Positions 47,440 through 54,109 of a DNA stretch of 64,000 nucleotides are shown here, piece by piece. Position 1 is the first letter of the stretch; each line of letters opens with the position of its first letter. The stretch covers positions 144,688 through 208,687 of the forward strand of contig JALORN010000013.1 in the NCBI GenBank assembly GCA_025458905.1, written 5' to 3'. The notes under the pieces were generated by a model. That model did not search any database. It had not been told where the DNA came from and worked only from the letters and a program-made list of their open reading frames with translations. Origin of the DNA: Steroidobacteraceae bacterium (GTDB lineage Bacteria > Pseudomonadota > Gammaproteobacteria > Steroidobacterales > Steroidobacteraceae). The translations under genes and the position numbers were made by a program.

Positions 47440-47820
47440 TCAGCGCGCCGCGTCGCCCCGGCCCGGCGCGCCGGCGCGGCTGCGGCGTCGCCGCCGCTGC
47501 AGCGCCGCGATCTCGCGCGACCCCGCGCGCGCGGCGGCCTGCTCCAGCCGGCGATAGCGCTCGATGAGCTCGCGGCCCCAGGGCGTCAGCACCGCCGCGC
47601 CGCCGCCGCGGCCGCCGAGCTGCGTCGTCACGACCGGGCGGTCGAACATGCCGTTCACGGCCTCCACCAGCAGCCAGGCGCGCCGGTAGCTCATGCCCAT
47701 CGCGCGGCCGGCGGCGGAGATCGAGCCGGTGCGACCGACCTGCTCGAGCAGCTGCACCTTGCCGGGCCCGAGCCAGGTCTCGTCGTCGAGGTAGAGCCGC
47801 AGGAAGAGTCGCGTCGCCAT
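47440..47820 (-). CDS. modE: ModE-type molybdate regulator, DNA-binding domain only
   Basis: 126 aa. It consists of the LysR-like winged helix of ModE: LEQVGRTGSISAAGRAMGMS, then YRRAWLLVEAVNGMF and LGGRGGGAAVLTPWGRELI. The two C-terminal molybdate-binding (Mop) domains of E. coli ModE are absent, and the tail is Arg/Ala-rich. Short ModE forms exist, but how this one senses molybdate is unclear; the Mop domain of ModC or a separate molbindin could serve. It lies directly upstream of the operator and modABC in the same direction. Confidence 0.9.
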   Translation of the reverse strand: MATRLFLRLYLDDETWLGPGKVQLLEQVGRTGSISAAGRAMGMSYRRAWLLVEAVNGMFDRPVVTTQLGGRGGGAAVLTPWGRELIERYRRLEQAAARAGSREIAALQRRRRRSRAGAPGRGDAAR

Positions 47821-47887
47821 GCGCGCACGATCCTAGCCCGGGACGCCGCCGGTGCGCGAACCACGGGCGGCCGGCGCCGCGGTGTCC

Positions 47888-48586
47888 TCAGCCGACCACG
47901 GTGCCGAACAGCCGGCCGATGCCGGCGGTCGCGAGCATCGCGAGCGCGCCCCAGAAGGTGACGCGCACTGCGCCGGTCGCGACGCTCGCGCCGCCGGCGC
48001 GCGCCGCGAGGCCGCCGAGCGTGCCGAGGAACACCAGCGAGGTCGCCGAGACCGCGACGATCAGCGCGGGCGGCGGCGCGACCCACGCGACTGCGAGCGG
48101 CAGCGCCGCGCCGGTGGCGAACGCCGCCGCCGAGGCGGCCGCCGCCTGCACCGGCCGCGCCGCGAGCATCGAGGTGATGCCGAGTTCGTCGCGCACGTGG
48201 GCGCCGAGCGCATCGTGCGCCATCATCTGGTCGGCGACCTGGCGGGCGAGGGCGGGCTCCAGCCCTCGCCCGACGTAGATCGCGGCGAGCTCGCGGCGCT
48301 CGCCGGCGTCGTCGGTGCGCAGCTCCTGCTGCTCGCGCTCGATGTCGGCGCGCTCGGTGTCCGCCTGCGAATGCACCGACACATATTCGCCCGCGGCCAT
48401 CGACATCGCACCGGCGACGAGGCCTGCGATGCCGGCGATCATCACGCCCTCGCGGCTCGTGCCGGCCGCGGCGACGCCGACCAGCAGGCTTGCCGTCGAG
48501 ACGATGCCGTCGTTCGCGCCGAGCACCGCCGCGCGCAGCCAGCCGACGCGGTCCGTCCGGTGCCTCTCGCCGTGTCGCTTCACCAT
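47888..48586 (-). CDS. VIT1/CCC1-family transporter
   Basis: 232 aa. RAAVLGANDGIVSTASLLVG is the VIT signature first helix. AGAMSMAAGEYVSVHSQADTE is the second conserved helix, and a cytoplasmic metal-binding stretch (ERADIEREQQELRTDDAGER) follows. Plant and yeast members carry Fe2+/Mn2+ into vacuoles; bacterial ones probably export or store these metals. It has about five membrane segments. Confidence 0.9.
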   Translation of the reverse strand: MVKRHGERHRTDRVGWLRAAVLGANDGIVSTASLLVGVAAAGTSREGVMIAGIAGLVAGAMSMAAGEYVSVHSQADTERADIEREQQELRTDDAGERRELAAIYVGRGLEPALARQVADQMMAHDALGAHVRDELGITSMLAARPVQAAAASAAAFATGAALPLAVAWVAPPPALIVAVSATSLVFLGTLGGLAARAGGASVATGAVRVTFWGALAMLATAGIGRLFGTVVG

Positions 48587-48710
48587 GCGCGCAGCTTAGC
48601 GTACGCCGCTCCCGGTACGGGCCTTCGGACAACCCGCATGCCGCGCAGCAGCGCGCGGCGGGCGTGCCACCGCGCCGATGCCGGTGCCGCGTCGGGCTAG
48701 AATCGGCACG

Positions 48711-49130
48711 ATGAGATACCTGCACACCATGGTCCGCGTGACCGACGTCGAGGCCTCGCTGCGCTTCTACCGCGACGCGCTCGGGCTCGAGCTGCTCTCG
48801 CGCCGCGATTTCCCCCAGGGCCGCTACACGCTGGTGTTCCTCGCCGCCCCGGGCGATCACGCGGCGCAGGTGGAGCTGACCCACAACTGGGACCCCGAGA
48901 CCTACACCGGCGGGCGCAACTTCGGCCACCTCGCCTACCAGGTCGACGACATCTACGCCGCCTGCCAGCGGCTGCGCGATCACGGCGTCACGATCAACCG
49001 GCCACCGCGTGACGGGCGGATGGCCTTCGTCCGCTCGCCCGACGGCATCTCGATCGAGCTGCTGCAGGCCGGTTCGGCCAAGCCCCCGGCCGAGCCCTGG
49101 GCCTCGATGCCCAACACGGGCGCCTGGTAG
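48711..49130 (+). CDS. gloA: Lactoylglutathione lyase (glyoxalase I)
   Basis: 139 aa. It converts the methylglyoxal-glutathione hemithioacetal to S-lactoylglutathione. Start MRYLHTMVRVTDVEASLRFY (His5 metal ligand); QVELTHNWDPETYTGG, GHLAYQVDDIYAAC and ISIELLQAG carry the other ligands (Glu, His, Glu). The length without insertion fits the Ni2+-dependent bacterial class. TAGAAT at 48699-48704 may be a -10 box close to the start. It uses the glutathione made by GshA, encoded in the same window. Confidence 0.95.
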   Translation: MRYLHTMVRVTDVEASLRFYRDALGLELLSRRDFPQGRYTLVFLAAPGDHAAQVELTHNWDPETYTGGRNFGHLAYQVDDIYAACQRLRDHGVTINRPPRDGRMAFVRSPDGISIELLQAGSAKPPAEPWASMPNTGAW

Positions 49131-49145
49131 CACCGCCAAGACGTT

Positions 49146-49184
49146 AGGCGTGCTTGTTGAGCCATCTACTCAGCAAACTCGCCT
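49146..49184. terminator. Imperfect hairpin downstream of gloA
   Basis: AGGCGTGCTTGTTGAG and CTCAGCAAACTCGCCT pair at 13 of 16 positions around a 7-nt loop, starting 16 bp after the gloA stop. There is no T-run, so if it ends transcription it is not a classical intrinsic terminator. The flanking 204-bp gap is less GC-rich than its surroundings and contains nothing else I can support. Confidence 0.4.
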
Positions 49185-49334
49185 GAACGCCGGCTGAATG
49201 TTCCATTAGTCATTCAATGTGGCGGGTAGGCCACGCACCGACGTCGCCATCCTCGGACATGTTGCAGTGCACGACGTTGTCGATATGATCGCGCGCCCGA
49301 TCGATCCGGGCCTGCCTCAGGAAGGTGTCGACCG

Positions 49335-52259
49335 ATGCGTTGGCCGAGTGTCCTGGTAGCCGCGGCGTTCGCGGCCCTGACCTACGCGTTCTGGGGTTTC
49401 GTCAACCAGCCGACGAGCGAGCCTGCCTGGCCGTCCAGGATCCAGGGCTTCGCGTTCTCGCCCTACCAGGCGAACCAGGACGCGACCCGCGACGACATGC
49501 CGACCGAGGCGCAGCTCGACGCCGACCTCGCGCTGCTCTCGGGCAAGACCAACGCGGTCCGCACCTACAGCACGCTCGGCACGCTCGGCTCGATCCCTCG
49601 GCTCGCCGACAAGCACGACCTGAACGTCACGGTCGGCACCTGGATCGACAAGCGCCTCGGCCGCAACCAGCAGGAGATCGCGAACGCGATCCGCCTCGCG
49701 CGCGAGAACAAGAACGTGGTCCGCGTGCTGATCGGCAACGAGGTCGTGCTGCGCAACGACGTGCCGGTCGAGGTGATGTACGAGTACCTCGACCGCCGGG
49801 CCCGCGAGCAGATCGGCCAGCCGGTGAGCACCGCCGAGCCCTGGCACGTCTGGATCAAGAACCCCGAGCTCGCGAAGCACGTCGACTTCATCATGGTCCA
49901 CCTGCTCCCGTACTGGGAGGGCGTCGAGGTGGAGCAGGCGGTCGAGTACTCGATCGACAAGATGCGGCTGCTGCAGGCCACCTTCCCCGGCAAGCCGATC
50001 GTCATCGGCGAGGTCGGCTGGCCGAGCAACGGCCGCACGCGCGACTCGGCGGTGGCGAGCGTCTCGAACGAGGCGCTGTTCCTGCGTCGCTTCCTCTCGT
50101 ACGCCGAGAAGCAGGGCTGGATCTACTACGTGATGGAAGCCTTCGACCAGCCCTGGAAGGAGGGCATCGAGGGCGCGGTCGGCGCGTACTGGGGCGTCTA
50201 CGACGTCGCGCGCCAGCCCAAGTTCCCGTTCACCGAGCCGATCGTGCGCATGCCGGAGTGGCGCACCCTCGCGGGCCTCTCGGTCGCGCTCGCGCTGGTC
50301 GCGCTCGCGGTGCTGTTCGTCAACAGCCGCACGCTGCGTACCTCGGGCCGCGGCTTCCTCGCGGTCGTCGTCTACGCCACCGCCACCGCCGCGGTCTGGG
50401 TGTTCTACGACTACAGCCAGCAGTACCTCACCTTCTCGAACGTGCTGATCGGCTTCCTGATGTTCCTCGGCACCATCGGCGTGATCCTGGTGCTGTTCAC
50501 CGAGGCGCACGAGTGGGCCGAGGCGCGCTGGGTCACCGCGCGCCAGCGGCTGCTGAACCCCGCGCCGCGCCGCTCCGGTTCGGCTGCCGCGCACGCCGCC
50601 GCGCTGCCAAAGGTGTCGATCCACGTGCCGGCGTACAACGAGCCGCCCGAGATGGTGATCGAGACGCTCGAGGCGCTCGCGCGGCTCGACTACCCGGACT
50701 TCGAGGTCCTGGTGATCGACAACAACACCAAGGACGAGGCGGTGTGGCGCCCGGTCGAGGCGCGTTGCGCCGAGCTCGGCCCGCGCTTCCGTTTCTTCCA
50801 CGTCGCGCCGCTCGAGGGCTTCAAGGCCGGCGCGCTGAACTTCGCGCTGCGCCACACCGCGAAGGACGCCGCGGTCGTCGCGGTGATCGACAGCGACTAC
50901 GTGGTCGACCCCGACTGGCTGCGCGAGCTGGTGCCGGCGTTCGACGACCCGCAGATCGCGATCGTGCAGGCGCCGCAGGACTACCGCGACGCCGGCGAGA
51001 GCGCCTTCAAGGCGATGGCCTACGCCGAGTACCGCGGCTTCTTCCACGTCGGCATGGTCACGCGCAACGAGCGCAACGCGATCATCCAGCACGGCACGAT
51101 GACGCTGGTGCGCCGCGAGGTGCTCGACAGCGTCAGCCGCTGGGCCGAGTGGTGCATCTGCGAGGACGCCGAGCTCGGCCTCTCGATCTTCGAGGCGGGC
51201 TACGCCGCGCACTACACCTCGCGCAGCTTCGGCCGGGGCCTGATGCCCGACACCTTCGTCGACTTCAAGAAGCAGCGCTTCCGCTGGGCCTACGGCGCGA
51301 TGCAGATCCTGAAGGCCCACTGGGGCTTCCTCAACGGCAGCGCCCCGAACCGGCTCGCGCCGGGCCAGCGCTACCACTTCATCGCCGGCTGGCTGCCGTG
51401 GGTCGCCGACGGCTTCAACCTGCTGTTCAACTTCGCGGCGCTCGCCTGGTCGATCCTGATGATCGCCTCGCCACTCGAGTACGACGCGCCGCTGATGATG
51501 TTCTCGGTGCTGCCGCTGTCGCTGTTCGCGTTCAAGATCGTCAAGCTCGTGCACCTGTATCGCAGCGCGGTCGGCGCGAGCGTGCGCCAGACCATCGCCG
51601 CGGCGCTCGCCGGGCTGTCGCTGTCGCACACCATCGGCTTCGCGGTGCTGAAGGGCCTCGCGACGCGCAGCGAGCCGTTCTTCCGCACGCCGAAGAACGC
51701 CAGCCGCCAGGGCCTGGCGCGCGCCTTCGGTGCCGCGCGCGAGGAGACGCTGATGTTCGTCGCGCTGCTGCTGGCGGCCTGGGGCGTCTCGGGCATTCCC
51801 ATCACCACCAGCCCGGACCTGAAGACCTGGGTGGTGGTGCTCGGCATCCAGGCCGTGCCCTATGCCTGCTCGCTGCTCGTGTCGCTCGCCAGCGCGCTCA
51901 CCCTGCCGGCCTGGCTGGTCGGCACCACCTATCGCGAGCCGGACGCGGCGACGGTGGCGGACGCGGGCACGACGGTCCCGGCGGTGGCGCCGTCAGCTGC
52001 CGCCGTTGCCGAAGGTTCGGCCGCGGTCGAGTCGCTGGTCGCCGTGCCTGCATCGACGGCACCGGTGGCCGGCCCGGGTCCGGCGTCTGCCCTCGCGCCG
52101 GCGTCTCAGCCGGCGCTCGCCCCTGCGGCCGCCGCGGCGGTCGCGGTCGCCATGGTCGGCGTCGGCGCCGACCAGATCGGCGGGAACAGCGCGCTCGGCG
52201 GCGGTGATCCCGCCTTCATCAGCGGGTCCCTGAGCAGCCGCTCGATCGGGAACGTATAG
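49335..52259 (+). CDS. GH17-GT2 fusion: membrane beta-glucan synthase/transglycosylase
   Basis: 974 aa. An N-terminal anchor (about 5-22) is followed by an external GH17 domain (about 35-300) with acid/base Glu136 (LIGNEVVLRND) and nucleophile Glu226 (VIGEVGWPSNG). Three membrane helices (about 311-390) lead to a cytosolic GT2 domain (about 425-690): VPAYNEPPEM, DSD at 519-521, ED at 610-611 and QRFRW at 647-651. Further helices to about 885 precede an Ala/Pro/Val-rich tail. This architecture resembles NdvB/NdvC proteins that make beta-1,3(1,6)-glucans for the periplasm or biofilm. The last 154 bp overlap the PhyH gene antisense, so the real C terminus is uncertain. Confidence 0.9.
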   Translation: MRWPSVLVAAAFAALTYAFWGFVNQPTSEPAWPSRIQGFAFSPYQANQDATRDDMPTEAQLDADLALLSGKTNAVRTYSTLGTLGSIPRLADKHDLNVTVGTWIDKRLGRNQQEIANAIRLARENKNVVRVLIGNEVVLRNDVPVEVMYEYLDRRAREQIGQPVSTAEPWHVWIKNPELAKHVDFIMVHLLPYWEGVEVEQAVEYSIDKMRLLQATFPGKPIVIGEVGWPSNGRTRDSAVASVSNEALFLRRFLSYAEKQGWIYYVMEAFDQPWKEGIEGAVGAYWGVYDVARQPKFPFTEPIVRMPEWRTLAGLSVALALVALAVLFVNSRTLRTSGRGFLAVVVYATATAAVWVFYDYSQQYLTFSNVLIGFLMFLGTIGVILVLFTEAHEWAEARWVTARQRLLNPAPRRSGSAAAHAAALPKVSIHVPAYNEPPEMVIETLEALARLDYPDFEVLVIDNNTKDEAVWRPVEARCAELGPRFRFFHVAPLEGFKAGALNFALRHTAKDAAVVAVIDSDYVVDPDWLRELVPAFDDPQIAIVQAPQDYRDAGESAFKAMAYAEYRGFFHVGMVTRNERNAIIQHGTMTLVRREVLDSVSRWAEWCICEDAELGLSIFEAGYAAHYTSRSFGRGLMPDTFVDFKKQRFRWAYGAMQILKAHWGFLNGSAPNRLAPGQRYHFIAGWLPWVADGFNLLFNFAALAWSILMIASPLEYDAPLMMFSVLPLSLFAFKIVKLVHLYRSAVGASVRQTIAAALAGLSLSHTIGFAVLKGLATRSEPFFRTPKNASRQGLARAFGAAREETLMFVALLLAAWGVSGIPITTSPDLKTWVVVLGIQAVPYACSLLVSLASALTLPAWLVGTTYREPDAATVADAGTTVPAVAPSAAAVAEGSAAVESLVAVPASTAPVAGPGPASALAPASQPALAPAAAAAVAVAMVGVGADQIGGNSALGGGDPAFISGSLSSRSIGNV

Positions 52260-53020
52260 GGGTCCGGCGCCCAGGTGGCGTCGTCCCCGAGCCAGCGCGT
52301 GCTGAACGACACGCGCCGCCCCGGCGTCGTCGCGCGTCGCGGCAGCGACGAGTGGATCGTCTTCGAGTGCATCAGCAGCGCGTCGCCCTTGGCGACGCAC
52401 CAGGTGTCGCGGATCGAGTCGGGCGAGGTGGCCTTGGCCATCAGCTCGTCCCACGCGTGGTACGCGGACGTCACCGGCAGGCCCGGCGGCGACATCGGCG
52501 AGTAGTAGCGCCACGGGTCGGTGTGCGAGCCGCGCACCGTGACGAGCGGCGCGTCCTCCGGCCCCACGTCGCTGAGCGCGATCCACAGGATCGGCAGCTT
52601 CTCGCCCGCGAACGGCCAGGTGCAGTAGTCGTTGTGCCAGGGCGTGCCGTCCTCGGCGCCGCCGTGCTTCACGAAGCAGGCGTCGGTCCAGTAGCGCACC
52701 ACGCCCGAGTCCGTGACGCGGCCGACCAGCTCCGCGGCCGGCGAGTGCAGGATCCAGTCCTCGAACACCGGGTCGTGCGCCACCACCGACAGCGCCATCG
52801 TGCCGCCCACCACCACGCCACCCTTGGCGAGCGAGACGCTGAGCGGATTCTGCGGCGCGAGCGCGAAGTCGCGGTCGAGCTCGTAGCCCGGCTGCTGCGA
52901 CTTCTCGATCACGCGATCGAGCGCCGCGAGCAGCGGGTCGGCCCAGTCGGCGAACAGGCCGGGGACGTGCACGATGCCATCGCGCTCGTAGGTGGCCTTC
53001 CAGGCCGGATCGAACTTCAT
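52106..53020 (-). CDS. Phytanoyl-CoA dioxygenase (PhyH) family protein
   Basis: 304 aa. Fe(II)/2-oxoglutarate dioxygenase fold: YERDGIVHVPGLF at the start, the metal motif HxD in TPWHNDYCTWPF, PLVTVRGSHTDPW, and distal His/Arg in LLMHSKTIHSSLP and RRVSFSTRWLGDD. The substrate is unknown; many bacterial members hydroxylate secondary metabolites. The start at 53020 is favoured over 53026 by GGAGG spacing. The family sequence ends about FPPIW (near 52160), and the last 17 residues are a Thr/Ala run overlapping the GT gene. Confidence 0.88.
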   Translation of the reverse strand: MKFDPAWKATYERDGIVHVPGLFADWADPLLAALDRVIEKSQQPGYELDRDFALAPQNPLSVSLAKGGVVVGGTMALSVVAHDPVFEDWILHSPAAELVGRVTDSGVVRYWTDACFVKHGGAEDGTPWHNDYCTWPFAGEKLPILWIALSDVGPEDAPLVTVRGSHTDPWRYYSPMSPPGLPVTSAYHAWDELMAKATSPDSIRDTWCVAKGDALLMHSKTIHSSLPRRATTPGRRVSFSTRWLGDDATWAPDPYTFPIERLLRDPLMKAGSPPPSALFPPIWSAPTPTMATATAAAAAGASAG

Positions 53021-53100
53021 CGGCATTCCTCCTCTCGTCCCTGTGTTCCGGCGTGTCCGCGACACCGGTTCGTCGCGATCGTCGTCCCGTCCCGCGGGCC

Positions 53101-53946
53101 TCAGTCGCCGGCCAGGAAGGCGGCGATCACGCCCGCATACTCGCCGGCGCGTGCCGGGTTCATCAGCGGGTGCGAGCCCGGGAAGCAGTGCTCGCGCACG
53201 TCCCGCAGCAGCGCGACGGCGGCGGCGTGCCCGGGCCGCAGCGCCTCGCGCTCGGCGGTCATCGCCAGCACGCGCGAGCGCACCAGCGGCCAGCGTTCCA
53301 TCGCGCGGTAGGTCGCGAGCCCGCCCTTCGGCGCCGCCGGGTCGAGGTAGCCGCGCAGTGCCGCGTAGCCCATCTGCAGGTAGTCGCCCATGAAGCCGTA
53401 CTGGATCGCGATGTTCTCGGGCGTCGCGCGGTAGTCGGGATCCCACTCGCTCAGGAAGGTCTCGGTCATGTCCCAGACGAAGGTCTTGTGCGAGCCCGAG
53501 GCCGTGAACAGCGGCGAGAGGCCGGCGAAATGGCTCATCAACGTCGCCATCTGCTCGGGCGTCAGCGTCGGCGAGCCGTCGAGCACGATCCGCGGCCAGC
53601 GCTCCGGCTGCAGGATCGCGAGCTCCGCGACCACCGCCGCCGACAGGTGACCGCCGACCGCGAAGCCGCGCGGCAGTTCGAGCGCATCGCAGGCGACCGC
53701 GATCTCCGCGGCCATCTGCGCGCAGCTCCAGCCCTCGGTGGCCTTGTGCGAGCGACCGTATCCCGGCAGGTCGAAGGCGATCACCCGCAGCCCGTGTGCC
53801 GCGAGCGCCGGCATCACGTGCTCGTACTGCCGGGCGTTCGACGGCGCCCAGTGCAGCAGCAGCACCGGCGGGCCCTCGCCCTGGACGGTGTAGTGCACCT
53901 GGCCGTGGTGGCCGTCGACGTATCCGAGGCGGGCGGGGGAGGTCAT
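53101..53946 (-). CDS. Alpha/beta hydrolase with atypical nucleophile elbow
   Basis: 281 aa. YTVQGEGPPVLLLHWAPSNA and VIAFDLPGYGRSHKATEGWS are standard alpha/beta-hydrolase segments, with IVLDGSPTLTP after the core strand. The elbow reads AVGGHLSAAVVAE where Gly-x-Ser-x-Gly is expected, and the oxyanion HG is HW. Either the Ser is displaced or the protein is not a conventional esterase. It lies 80 bp upstream of PhyH in the same direction and may be its partner. Confidence 0.8.
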   Translation of the reverse strand: MTSPARLGYVDGHHGQVHYTVQGEGPPVLLLHWAPSNARQYEHVMPALAAHGLRVIAFDLPGYGRSHKATEGWSCAQMAAEIAVACDALELPRGFAVGGHLSAAVVAELAILQPERWPRIVLDGSPTLTPEQMATLMSHFAGLSPLFTASGSHKTFVWDMTETFLSEWDPDYRATPENIAIQYGFMGDYLQMGYAALRGYLDPAAPKGGLATYRAMERWPLVRSRVLAMTAEREALRPGHAAAVALLRDVREHCFPGSHPLMNPARAGEYAGVIAAFLAGD

Positions 53947-54109
53947 GGAGCCATCCTATCGGGTGCGCTTGCACCACGGCCAGCCGGGCCGGGGGACGGG
54001 TGCGAACCCCGGAACGGCCCGGCGGTCCAATTTTGCTCGGCGGGCCTGCCCCGGCGGACGGGCCCAGTCGGTTCGCCTCCGGGTCGCCGCGCCGGTAGAT
54101 TGACCGCCC

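Noticed and set aside
49141..49190. Integron attC-like site after gloA (GTTAGGC ... GCCTGAAC around a hairpin)
   Set aside because: The core elements are in the wrong order for attC, which runs RYYYAAC to GTTRRRY, the right one has an extra base, and no integrase or cassette array is present.
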